A DNA stretch of 64,000 nucleotides, from the NCBI GenBank assembly GCA_029891345.1, contig CM057006.1:47249556-47313555 (forward strand), in the 5' to 3' direction. Made by a program: the position numbers and the translations under genes. Numbering within the stretch: position 1 is the stretch's first letter; every line of letters begins with the position of its first letter. The notes beneath the pieces are model-generated. The model ran no database searches and was not told where the DNA came from. It was given only the letters and a program-made list of their open reading frames with translations. Positions 50,801-59,056 of the stretch are shown here, one piece after another. Origin of the DNA: Dryococelus australis (Eukaryota; Arthropoda; Insecta; Phasmatodea; Phasmatidae).

Positions 50801-51597
50801 ATGACTTTGAAAAAAATTTCTAAAAATTAATGAACAATTCTGTTTTTGGAAAAACAATAGAAAATATTAGAAACAGAGTGGATACACAGTTGTGCACAAG
50901 TTCTAAGGAAATGGATAAACTAGTGGCTAAATCAAACTTTAAAGATAGGACTATATTTACTAACTCTTTGGTTGCAGTTCATATGATTAAAACAAAACTG
51001 TGCTTTAACAAACCCATTTATGTTGGAATGAGTATACTTGATGAATCGAAAGTCTAAATGTACGATTTTCACTATAATATAATGAAACCAGTGTATGGGA
51101 AAAATATTGAACTGTGCTACCAAGATACTGATTCATACATATATTATATAAAAACATCAGACTTGTACAGTGACATGAAAGAAATGGTCGATCACTTTGA
51201 TACTTCTTACTATAAAAAAGATAATCCATTTGGTATACCGTTAGTTAACATAAAGATTATTGGCAAAATGAAAGATGAATGTAATGGAAAAATAATGGAA
51301 GAATTTATTGAATTGAAATCGAATATATATGCAATAAATGTGGAAGGTGGTGTAAAGAAAAGAGCAAAGGGTGTGAAAAACACTGAAGTCAGAAATGAGA
51401 TTAGTTTTGGTGACTACAAAAAGTGTTTGTTTGGTAAAAAAAAAAGTGTTGTACAAAGTAAGAAACATGAACTCTATACGTTTGAGTTGAGAAAAAAAGC
51501 ATTAAGTTCCGAAGATGATAAAAGATTTATTCTTAAAGATGGTATTAATACACTAAAATAGCGGCACTACAAAATTGAAAAAAGAGTAATACTATAA
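47819..51597 (+). pseudogene. polB: Protein-primed DNA polymerase B (Polinton PolB)
   Basis: The replicative polymerase of the element. ATG at 47819 lies directly on the TATAATAAATG motif, and the frame shifts soon after. The N-terminus holds two near-identical C2H2-like fingers (CETCNHFYKPSLIRS at about 47974; CEICNHYYKQSLIRS at about 48157). The first lacks one His (N instead). Exonuclease motifs follow: YDDFE (49246-49260), NISGYDTH (near 49670) and YNKSD (near 50120). Polymerase motifs are DANNLYG (50407, motif A), NNSVFGK (50833, motif B) and YQDTDS (51118, motif C). The palm catalytic Asp residues are thus kept. At least eight stops or frameshifts interrupt it (for example stops at 48562, 48899, 49199 and 51559). 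A terminal stop lies at 51595-51597, just before a hairpin. Confidence 0.95.
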
Positions 51598-51618
51598 AAA
51601 ATTATATAACAGTAAATG

Positions 51619-51644
51619 TTTTTAATGGATAACAATCCATTAAA
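51619..51644. terminator. Hairpin between convergent polB and capsid genes
   Basis: TTTAATGGAT (51621-51630), loop aaca, ATCCATTAAA (51635-51644): a perfect 10-bp stem. It lies 22 nt after the polB stop and overlaps the capsid gene stop (51640-51642). The stem core recurs at 56984-57011 and 58679-58704. Confidence 0.7.
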
Positions 51645-52932
51645 TTCTAATAACCATACATGTTTGTGCACTATTGGATTCGGTGATTCTTTCACCTATA
51701 ACATCATAAATTAGGTTTCTTTTCCTTACTAGTACTACATTACAAATACTTGTAACTGATATTGGTTTATTAAAATCAACTGTAAGTTTCAGATTAGTTG
51801 GATCTTTTACAATAGTGGTTTTTCTGTAAGAACAATCAATAACATACAATAGTCTTCTCCCAATAAATGATCCAGAGTTGAAGCACTGTTCATTATTACG
51901 ATAAGGGGTATATAGTTTAGTCTTTGAATTTCTAAAATCAGTGTAAGCAATATACATCTTATCGAAAATTTAATCATCATTGTATAAATTTCAATTCTCT
52001 TTGGGAAACACTTCATTCCATCCATTCTTAATAGTAATATTTTTGAGAAAACAAGACTCAAACATTGAACCGTGTGTGAATTGTCCAGGATCTTCTTTTC
52101 TGTTTTTCTGAAAACCAACAATGACAAAGTCTGGCATATCGAATTGGATTGAATTGTACTGATATTTTATATCAAACTGAAATGAGCCTGCATTAGTAGG
52201 TACTGGTTTTTCAAAACATTGACAATAATTAAAACCAACTGGAATTTTGGGGTGTCTGTATAATTTTGATTTAATTTTGTCTCCATAAATATGATCATAT
52301 TCAACAATTGGCCACAGAATTTCCATTTTCTCAATAACAATTTTAGCAGCATCTGGTGTATTATCTTCATCATCAAATCCATCTGCTTTCTTTGGCAGTC
52401 TTCTGTAAAAAGAAGCATCATCATTAGAATTTCGAATGAATGTGATCTTGTACCTACCTTTTCAGAATATTTCATTACAATCTCTCATAAAACCAAACAA
52501 ATATCTTAATGGATAGGTAATTTCGTTACGTTTATCTTTCCTAACATATTTACCTAGTTCTATCCCCGACATTTGGAAATATGCTGATTCTGATTCCGAA
52601 CCTAGCAATGTATGCACCATTGTTGAAGTGATGCCAGGGTTGTCAATACTTTCGATTATACAACCATGTTTAGTGATCTCTATTCTTGAGAACTGGAATG
52701 GGAATAAATTCTCACAAAGACCAATAGTTGCAGTTTTTTCATAATCTGTATTTATATCTCTTTTAGTTAGCTTATACTGTTGGTATACATAAGCTTCATT
52801 CGGATGTGAAAATGCATTGCCAATAGGCATATCGAACTCAATACACTTGTTGTATTCATTCAAATTATTTTTTGATTGGTTGTTTGGCAGAAACGACTGA
52901 CATTCATAACTTTCAATTTTTTGTTGATCTAT
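51640..52932 (-). pseudogene. Probable Polinton major capsid protein
   Basis: A minus-strand gene of about 430 codons, pieced together from frames 52863-52462, 52475-52167, 52326-51991, 52127-51807 and 51957-51640. The first piece (CIEFDMPIGNAFSHPNEAYV, then FSRIEITKHG) resembles the conserved capsid-type ORF of insect Polintons, and the length and place next to the integrase fit a double jelly-roll major capsid. The fold itself cannot be seen in the sequence. The expected start, in the TATATAATAAAT motif, reads ATA at 52930-52932, so the initiator appears lost. Several frameshifts follow. The stop lies inside the 51619-51644 hairpin. Confidence 0.7.
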
Positions 52933-52945
52933 TTATTATATAGAA
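52930..52945 (-). promoter_or_regulatory. Start-proximal motif, capsid gene (start codon mutated)
   Basis: The minus strand reads CTATATAATAAATAGATC: the shared motif, with ATA where the other genes have ATG. Confidence 0.6.
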
Positions 52946-52955
52946 AAAAAAATTC

Positions 52956-53860
52956 TTAAACAACTACACTTTTCTTATCAACCCTAGAATTATGACTACT
53001 ATCAAACCCTAACAATTTAATTAGCAGCTTATTTTATTTTCTTCGCAAAACTTTTTCTACTAAGTAGTATTTATCATATTTGGTCTTAAGCAGCCCAGGC
53101 TCATAAAAATACCTTCAATAAGATCATTTTTTTAAATATTTGATTCTATGTGTCGTGGGTTTGTGTGCAATACTTCACACACCTCAAATACTTCAGTGGA
53201 CCAATCTGGCGTATATCCTTTTTCAAACGAATTTTTACTTTTACTTATACGAACTTTATCTCCTGTGGAAACTTTGGTTTAACCATTTTTCTTTCTCCTC
53301 CATACATGTTGATTAGAATAGAACTTTCATTCTTTGTATTTACATTGGCGGGTTTCATTCTGATTGTACTGTGAACAGTGTTATTGTATTCACTTATTAA
53401 TTTAGGGAATATAGCCACCCATTTATAGTTTCCCTTCATAGTAAATATCTTCCACATTTTCTCCTTCAATGTTCTATTAAATCTTTCTACAATGCTAGCT
53501 TACTTTTCACTGTATGTTGAATAGTGTGTTATGTTGTTATTGGCCATTAATGTCTTAAATGATTTATTGTAAAATTATTTCCTTCATCTGTTTGCAAATG
53601 TATGGGTTTGCGATCATTCAAAATAGTTTTTAATGCTAATGTAACATTTTCACCAGTTTTATCTTTGATTGGTATTGCCCATGCATATTTGGAAAAAATA
53701 TCTATCATTGTTAACATATATTTAAACCCTTTGTTAATTCTGTGTATATACATTTTAAATATTTGGAATTCATCTCAACTAAATCAGCTTGCCAAAGATC
53801 ATCGATGCCAAAAGATAAAGCAGTTCTTCTGGGGAAGTTTTTTCGTATTGGTTTATGAAT
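52956..53860 (-). pseudogene. int: Polinton integrase (rve-type DDE, chromodomain)
   Basis: Inserts the element into host DNA with 6-bp duplications. In minus order: a basic segment leading into WQADLVEMNSK (about 53800-53765, first catalytic Asp), YMLTMIDIFSKYAWAIPI (near 53715), HLQTDEGNNF (near 53590, second Asp), VERFNRTLKEKMWKIF (near 53490, catalytic Glu), and YNNTVHSTIRMKPANVN. The gene ends in a chromodomain (YYLVEKVL, LLGFDSSHNSRV) with a stop at 52956-52958. All three catalytic residues are recognisable, but frames are broken by several stops and shifts. The 3' end lies 24 bp before the capsid start, so the two genes could share a transcript from the 54031-54052 divergent region. 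Confidence 0.93.
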
Positions 53861-54031
53861 TTAATTTACAATATCGTTTTTTATAACCACACCAGTGAAT
53901 ATTGAGTTATTGGTAACACAATATCTACAAACACATTTAATTATTACTTTGTTATTATTTGTAAGTTCACATGAACTTAGTGTATTTTTCATACATTTGA
54001 GACAGTATACATTTAAGTTATCATTGTTCAT
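53861..54031 (-). CDS. Small zinc-ribbon protein upstream of integrase
   Basis: A 56-codon open frame, ATG at 54031-54029, stop at 53863-53861. It has a YCLKC pair near the start and CVCRYC after an N-rich linker, a C-x2-C ... C-x2-C zinc ribbon like the short ribbon (DUF5679-like) seen before Polinton integrases. It may be a separate protein or the original N-terminus of the integrase, cut off by the stop. It is divergent from the gene at 54052, with 20 bp between the starts. Confidence 0.65.
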   Translation of the reverse strand: MNNDNLNVYCLKCMKNTLSSCELTNNNKVIIKCVCRYCVTNNSIFTGVVIKNDIVN

Positions 54032-54054
54032 TTTATTTATTTATATAATAAATG
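54029..54054. promoter_or_regulatory. Compact divergent promoter
   Basis: Only 20 bp (TTTATTTATTTATATAATAA) separate the minus-strand ATG (54031) from the plus-strand ATG (54052). The plus side carries TATATAATAAATG. Confidence 0.6.
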
Positions 54055-55583
54055 AGATAACAAAAAATTGTAAACAATTTAGAGAAGAATATAGAGAGAA
54101 GAAGACAGTTATTTGAAAAGTTTAAAACTTTTCGAAAATTTCGCCAAGACAAATAAATTTGGCGGTGTTTTAGTCTTTTCAGGGGAACTACATTAAAAAT
54201 AAAAAACATGAACAAAAATTGATAGATGCGATAGAAGATTTGGGACAAAAAATTGGACACGTAACAAATGAAAATAAGAACTTAATAAAATAACTTGTTC
54301 CATTTGCTGTTAAGAATTTAGACTACTCAGAGACATCATCAGAAACATCTTTTGAAAGAAAACTGTTTGGTAAAACAGGCACCAATGAACGCTATGACGA
54401 TTGCATTAAACGAATTGGTGATGACAATGAATGCTATGACGATGGTGTTAAATGCATTGGCGATGATGAACACTGTAATGATGAACGCTATGAAGATGGC
54501 GTTAAACACATTGACGATGACGATGAACACTATGACGATGAACGCTATGACGAATCGTTGGGGTGTTTGAAAACTGATATCTCACAGTTAACTAACTACA
54601 AAACAACATTTATTGATAAAAAAGTGGCCGATTTCTTAACTGTTTGCAAAGATGATGTTTTTGGACTAAAGGCTGATAAAGGTAGATTGTATATTGGTGA
54701 TAGCGAAGTAACATTCATTAATGACAAATTTACTGTACAAGGCTGGACATAAACTGAAACTGTTGGTTTGATGAAATCACTAACTAGTAAGAGAGTTACA
54801 TAAAGTGACTACACTGCAAACGACTATGAACACTATAGTCGTATCCTAGCAGATACAAACACAGTTTTTCAAAACAATGATCCAAACTTGGGAACGCCAA
54901 AATCGAGTAAAGAGAATAAATGGAAAATTATTGTTAAACCTATTTACGATTCGATAAAAAAGAAACGTCCCTCACCTAAAAAAGGGAAATGCATAAAGAA
55001 ATATACAGACTATCCCAAAGAATACATATGGATGGATGATGTTAGGATGCTTATTGATCGAATTCTCGTTATTTATGGTGAAGAGAATGCTGGAAATGAT
55101 AACTATTACAATGAAAAAGTTGGAATAATGAATATGCTCAACAGCAAGTTTAGTGACTTTGTTGTGAATAATCCAAAAGGTATAACGTATCTGACACGAG
55201 TGTTGAACACAATACCACATACTTTTTGGGAGTCGGAGCATCATGAAAAAGGGTTACTCAATGACATTATAAATTCATGAACTTTTGAGTTGCATGCACC
55301 CGGTTATCAGTACTTAGGTACGGGTACCAGACTAAAAGAGAGAATTGAGCATGGCGATAAACCCATTAATACACTAGATGCGGCTGCAATGTAACATGAT
55401 ATATCTTATCATCATCATAAAGATCTAGCTGAAAGACATTTAGCTGACAAAGAACTAGAAGAGAAAGCATTCAAAAGATTGTTAAGTTCAGATGCTGATC
55501 TCAATGAGAGATTGTGGGCTGGTGTTACTTGATCTGCGATGCATATTAACCATAAGTTTGGCTGGGGAATAAAAATAAAATGA
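54052..55583 (+). pseudogene. Virion-like protein with phospholipase A2 domain
   Basis: ATG at 54052 follows the shared motif. A basic alpha-helical N-terminus (NIERRRQLFEKFKTFRKF) leads to an acidic repeat region (54385-54560), a middle domain (ADKGRLYIGDSEVTFIND near 54690, then NDYYNEKVGIMNMLNSKF-like sequence near 55100), and a C-terminal phospholipase A2-like domain. That domain has YLGTGTRLKERI at 55311 (calcium-loop-like), INTLDAA, and the catalytic HD at 55395-55400 in HDISYHHHKD. A stop lies immediately before HD. Parvovirus VP1 proteins and adintoviruses use such domains to pass membranes. The gene ends at TGA 55581-55583, 20 bp before the next start. Several stops and shifts. Confidence 0.82.
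54385..54560 (+). repeat. Acidic coding minisatellite
   Basis: Units of about 39-42 bp with the core GAACGCTATGACGATGGTGT repeat with gaps and encode acidic blocks (DERYDDGVK-like, IGDD) in the gene frame. The Met/Asn/Thr-rich frame at 54352-54570 is a shadow of it. Confidence 0.85.
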
Positions 55584-55593
55584 AAAAATATTT

Positions 55594-55606
55594 GTTATAA
55601 TAAATG
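55594..55606 (+). promoter_or_regulatory. Start-proximal motif, small virion-like gene
   Basis: GTTATAATAAATG ends on ATG at 55604. Confidence 0.6.
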
Positions 55607-56006
55607 AAAGAAAAAAAACATTGTATTTCAAGTTCCTAATGAGGAGTTGAAAGTTTTGAATATTGATTCTTTCCTAATGAAAGACCAACTGGAACATAAA
55701 AACAAGAAACTAAAGGAGGACAAAGGGCTGACTATCACAATTTCAGTTCCACGACTTAAGAAAATGTCCAAAGAAATGAAAACTGGAAATGGTCTGGCAG
55801 TGCACAAGGGTGGATTTTTACCCTTAATTTTCGCAGCATTGGGAGCTCTAGGCACGTTAGCTGATGGTGCATCATCTATCGCTACATCAGTAATTAATAC
55901 TAAGAAGAAAAACCAAGAATTGGAAGAACAACGCAGACATAATTTAGCTATGGAGGAATACGGCAAGGGATTGAAGAATGTTAAAAAAAGTAACTCCACT
56001 CAGTAA
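55604..56006 (+). pseudogene. Small hydrophobic virion-like protein (pX/pVI-like)
   Basis: ATG at 55604 sits on the shared motif. The frame shifts within about 40 bp and then stays open from 55647 to 56006. Features in order: a charged N-terminus with predicted coil (KDQLEHKNKKLKEDKG), a basic stretch (RLKKMSKEMKTGNG), a Gly/Ala-rich hydrophobic segment (GGFLPLIFAALGALGTLADG), and a charged helix (KKNQELEEQRRHNLAMEEYG). This layout matches the short protein before the protease in Polintons and adintoviruses, likened to adenovirus core or membrane-active peptides. The role is inferred from position and composition. It overlaps the protease frame at its end. Confidence 0.65.
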
Positions 56007-56376
56007 CTTTGATATTGATAAAATGGTTAAGAAATTAAACATTAAATATTTTCGGGGTGTATTTATGATCTATGAGCTACTTATACTTAACACGCCACTC
56101 GATAATGAATGTGGGATTGTTAATCTAGATGTTTCAACAAACTCTGGTACACACTGGGTATGCTATTGTAAAAAGCAAACAATAAATATTATTTTGATTT
56201 ATTTGGTGGAAATCCACCCCGAAAATTGATAGCATATCTGGGAAGTAATATTTTTTATAACGATGATAGAATTAAAAATTTCAATCTAGTAACTTGTGGT
56301 CATTTGTGTATTATTGTGCTAAATCACTTTTCACATAATTTTAAATTTCCAAAAATTATTTCACAATTAATAAACA
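55978..56376 (+). pseudogene. pro: Adenain-like cysteine protease
   Basis: Processes virion proteins in Polintons and adenoviruses. The frame at 55978-56229 has NFDIDKMVKKLNI, YFRGVFM, and the His motif in GTHWVCYCKK (near 56150). A frameshift leads to YYFDLFGG (near 56195, probable third triad member), IAYLGSNIFYNDD, and the Cys motif TCGHLC (near 56300; the family more often has N-C-G-H). All three triad positions are visible. The stop is about where the next ORF (56377) begins, so the two overlap or abut. One clear frameshift disables it. Confidence 0.88.
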
Positions 56377-56775
56377 ATGGATATATGTGGAAATGCATTA
56401 CTGAGCTCTTGGATTGAAGATAAAATTAAAGAACACATGGACAATGATACTACTACTGAGAAGATCAATCCTAATGATTTTGTTTCCTACACACAATTCA
56501 ACGACTTTATAGCCACACTGACAAGATATAAAAGATCATTTGATAAAGCCTATCTTACTTACTTGGAATTAGATAATAATACAGATTTCGAACAAAGAAG
56601 ACTAAGACATGTGGGAGATCCCATTGCACCTATGAATTTAGTCAACTTAGAGTACTATCAGAAAAACAGAATTAACATTATTCGTTTAGTTGGGAAATAC
56701 AGTTCAAAAGAAAAAGTATTTTACTTTGATAATCAAGCAAAATATTTTTTTTATGAGAGATGGAACTATAGTTGA
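56377..56775 (+). CDS. Polinton protein of unknown function
   Basis: An intact 132-codon frame, the longest undamaged gene in the element. It starts MDICGNALLSSWIEDKIKE. The middle is rich in charged and aromatic residues (FVSYTQFNDFIATLTRYKRS), then RLRHVGDPIAPMNLVNLEYY. No catalytic motif, membrane segment or signal peptide is visible. Its place between protease and ATPase and its helical character would suit a structural virion component, but that is inference. Confidence 0.7.
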   Translation: MDICGNALLSSWIEDKIKEHMDNDTTTEKINPNDFVSYTQFNDFIATLTRYKRSFDKAYLTYLELDNNTDFEQRRLRHVGDPIAPMNLVNLEYYQKNRINIIRLVGKYSSKEKVFYFDNQAKYFFYERWNYS

Positions 56776-56983
56776 AATAATAATAAAACCAGAAAAATAT
56801 AAAAGTGTTATCAACTTATACCATCAATGGAAAAAATTTACATTTATATAACTTTTGAAGTATATCCTGATGATATGATATATTTTAAAATACCAAAAGC
56901 CCTCAATGTACCTGAAGGTACAATTGTGTTTATTGAAATAGTTATGGTATATGAATTCATTAAAGAATATCAGAATATGATAG
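56753..56983 (+). pseudogene. Small unknown ORF before hairpin
   Basis: ATG at 56753 reads MRDGTIVEIIIKPEKYKSVI, then shifts frame to a hydrophobic beta-rich piece (YITFEVYPDDMIYFKIPKA, from about 56845). It overlaps the end of the previous gene and stops making sense at the 56983 hairpin. Unrecognised; possibly one small gene with a frameshift. Confidence 0.45.
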
Positions 56984-57012
56984 TTTTTAATGGAAACACT
57001 TCCATTAAAAAC
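56983..57012. terminator. Hairpin between convergent plus cluster and ATPase
   Basis: GTTTTTAATGGAA (56983-56995), loop acac, TTCCATTAAAAAC (57000-57012): a perfect 13-bp stem with a 4-nt loop. It lies just beyond the ATPase 3' end (57049) and at the end of the plus-strand cluster. Confidence 0.75.
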
Positions 57013-57048
57013 CAAAACTTACTTATAATCAAAGAATTAAAAAATTCT

Positions 57049-57732
57049 TTAATTTTTGTTGCGGTACTTACCATTATTCATATTGCGATTCATATCTATT
57101 GTAACAAAACCATATTCATTATTCCAACATTTTGAACAAGTCTCCCTAAATTTCTCAAACGACATATCACCACCAACAAAATCATTATGAATATGTTTCA
57201 GATTTGTATCGTCTTGTCTGAATATGCAAAGAAAATTGGCATTGTCTCTTATATGCTGCTTAGGTACTTTTGAGTATGTCTGGGCTAAATAGAAACAATC
57301 AATATCTTTGTGTCTACCGCGAGTAAAGTAATCCCTTACCATATTTTGGTTTTCAAGTATGATATCATCGAAAACAACTACAGACTCTTTATGACATTCA
57401 TTTACATCAACCATTTCTTCATTTGATGGAAAGAAGTATGCTATTGGTTCATTAAATCATTTTGATGCTACATCTATATCTTTCTTTAAATTGATATATT
57501 TTGGTTAGTCCAGACTTTTTGAACACACATAGAGAGTACCAAAGTCCAACCATCCCTGAGCATATACAAAATTATCTAGCATAAGTGTAGTTTTTCCACA
57601 GTTACTAGGACATACTATCAAACATCTAATAATATTAGGTAATAATTCTCCATGACGTTTTGTCGGTACAGTCTTGTCCAGTATTCTTATTTTAATATCC
57701 CTGTCTACATGTTTCATGTTTTTCTTGCTCAT
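57049..57732 (-). pseudogene. atp: Packaging ATPase (A32/FtsK-HerA type)
   Basis: Drives DNA into capsids. A single minus frame of 228 codons with two in-frame stops (about 57505 and 57456) and no frameshift. The Walker A region is CPSNCGKTTL (residues 41-50, near 57612-57583); its first position is Cys, where Gly is normal. Walker B is VVVFDDII (near 57380-57358). Also visible are RGRHKDIDCFYLAQTYSKVP (sensor/Gln region) and a C-terminal helix. ATG at 57732 is preceded by a TTAATAAATG variant of the start motif, and the divergent start of the minor capsid gene lies 32 bp away. Confidence 0.92.
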
Positions 57733-57745
57733 TTATTAACATATT
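57730..57745 (-). promoter_or_regulatory. Start-proximal motif variant, ATPase
   Basis: The minus strand reads ATATGTTAATAAATG, ending on the ATPase ATG. Confidence 0.55.
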
Positions 57746-57750
57746 TTTTT

Positions 57751-57767
57751 AAATAATATAATAAATG
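57751..57767 (+). promoter_or_regulatory. Start-proximal motif, minor capsid gene
   Basis: AAATAATATAATAAATG ends on ATG at 57765. Confidence 0.6.
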
Positions 57768-58443
57768 GGTAAAGTATTCAAACTAACAGATAACAAATCA
57801 GTGTTGAAGAAAAGACTACATTATCCTTTAGTGATAGAGGGGCACTCATTGGCTTTAGTTCAGTTCTATACTACTTATCTAATGTATAACATTATCTCTG
57901 GGAAAAATAAGCTATATTTTGTGGGCCAGAATGATAGGAATCAGCAATTGATATAGCTTAAAAGATCTTGAAAAAACTATAAAAGCAATTTTTTCATTTA
58001 GTGTAGATTCAATGGATGGAAAAGAAAATGATAAATCTTTCGAACAGTACGCTTAAATTACAGTTTGGAAAACGGGGTTTAATAGGAAATCTTTTGGGTT
58101 TCGTTGAAAATAAAACTCTGGAAGCAAACGTGGACCATTATGGCGATACAATTCCAAAATTTGTTATATTTGAAACAATAAATATACACTGTAATATATT
58201 ATATGGTATGATATTAAAACATGATGAATATAATCATAGAGAAACTAACTTAATTACCCCTTTTAAACCAAGAACATTTGGATTTGGCGACACGATCTAT
58301 TACGAAACTAGCTGATCCATTACTTTTTCCAATGCAAACAAATCTATTTAAAAGAAATAATAGTTGAAATTAAGGATGAAAAAGGTAAGTTAATTAACTT
58401 TGATTTGTCCGAAACAACAGCGGTATTAGAGATGAGAGCATAG
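57765..58443 (+). pseudogene. Probable minor capsid (penton-type) protein
   Basis: About 226 codons from ATG 57765 to TAG 58441-58443. The N-terminal piece is VIEGHSLALVQFYTTYLMYN. After a stop and frameshift come LKLQFGKRGLIGNLLGFVEN (58050-58110), TLEANVDHYGDTIPK, ETINIHCNILYGM and, after another shift, a terminal beta-rich segment ending FDLSETTAVLEMRA. The LLGF ... HCNI pattern resembles the single jelly-roll minor capsid of insect Polintons, but no motif is strictly diagnostic. A hairpin (58490-58507) follows the stop. Confidence 0.72.
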
Positions 58444-58489
58444 ATATTTTTTGGGTTGGAAGTAGTCATATTCTATATATAATAACTTA

Positions 58490-58507
58490 AATAGTTTTTA
58501 AACTATT
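58490..58507. terminator. Hairpin after minor capsid gene
   Basis: AATAGTTT (58490-58497), tt, AAACTATT (58500-58507): a perfect 8-bp stem, 46 nt after the stop. The core differs from the other hairpins. Confidence 0.5.
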
Positions 58508-58517
58508 AAAGTTTCAT

Positions 58518-58673
58518 ATGATAAAGATGAATAATATTTCTATAGAAAGTGCAATGAAAGATTTAGAAAAAGAATTCAATGTTTCGGCTACTTTAATATG
58601 TCGAATTTGGAGATGTGTATCTAAATTTTTTATTAGACTATGTTGTAGCACATTGCCGAAGTCAGAGCGATAA
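58518..58673 (+). CDS. Tiny ORF of unknown function
   Basis: 51 codons, ATG 58518 to TAA 58671-58673, lying exactly between two hairpins. MNNISIESAMKDLEKEFN suggests a helix; the second half is Cys- and Arg-rich with a hydrophobic patch (SKFFIRLCCS). Unrecognised. The overlapping minus frame (58514-58726) is an alternative reading. Confidence 0.35.
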   Translation: MIKMNNISIESAMKDLEKEFNVSATLICRIWRCVSKFFIRLCCSTLPKSER

Positions 58674-58678
58674 TTGTA

Positions 58679-58704
58679 TTTTAATGATTGGATAACCATT
58701 AAAA
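58679..58704. terminator. Hairpin near right end of gene cluster
   Basis: TTTTAATG (58679-58686), 10-nt loop, CATTAAAA (58697-58704), 5 nt after the tiny ORF stop. The stem shares TTTAATG/CATTAAA with 51619-51644 and 56983-57012. Confidence 0.6.
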
Positions 58705-58716
58705 CTTTATAGAGAT

Positions 58717-58765
58717 ATGAGCACAAATAAAAATCAACTGATGCCTAATTATACGACGACGATCA
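58717..58765 (+). pseudogene. Vestigial copy of the polymerase 5' end
   Basis: ATG at 58717 starts a stretch (AAATAAAAATCAACTGATGC) closely resembling the polB start (AAATAAAATTCAACTGATAT at 47825). Encoded N-termini are MSTNKNQLMPNYTTT against MAANKIQLISNMVTT. It extends only about 45 bp and then meets the 3' end of the minus-strand ORF. Confidence 0.6.
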
Positions 58766-58766
58766 T

Positions 58767-59041
58767 TTACTCTTTAAAAAACCGAATAGAATGCATTTGT
58801 TTAACACTATAATCCACCATTCCATCATATGCAAAACTTATACAATTAACATCATTTAAAACTTTTTCACTGAAAATCTGAACATGTCTGTCTGGTAAGG
58901 TTACTTTGTAATTATCACTTTGTATCCATACCGTGTATCATTTTTTTCAGCATGGTTTATGGGATAGGACTATCCAATTGTAAGTTCGGAAAGTTTCTTA
59001 AATTGTTTGGTTCCGTTTAATAAATTTAGCAACTGATCCAT
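58767..59041 (-). pseudogene. Small conserved-looking Polinton ORF at right TIR
   Basis: ATG at 59041-59039 directly follows TATATAATAAAG. The frame opens MDQLLNLLNGTKQFKKLSEL and has an early TAG. It continues with SYPINHAEKNDTRYGYKV, then a frameshift, and ends near 58767. The pattern (Leu-rich helix, then D-T-R-Y-G) resembles a small ORF common next to TIRs of arthropod Polintons, possibly an OB-fold nucleic-acid-binding protein; the function is not established. It mirrors the polymerase at the left TIR: each TIR ends in the start motif of the gene reading inward. Confidence 0.55.
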
Positions 59042-59056
59042 CTTTATTATATACAA
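59039..59056 (-). promoter_or_regulatory. Start-proximal motif at right TIR
   Basis: The minus strand reads TTGTATATAATAAAGATG; it is part of the TIR and matches 47805-47821 at the left TIR. Confidence 0.6.

Noticed and set aside
54352-54570. Met/Asn/Thr-rich plus-strand frame
   Set aside because: Out-of-frame reading of the acidic repeat in the phospholipase gene; the neighbouring frame carries the recognisable protein.
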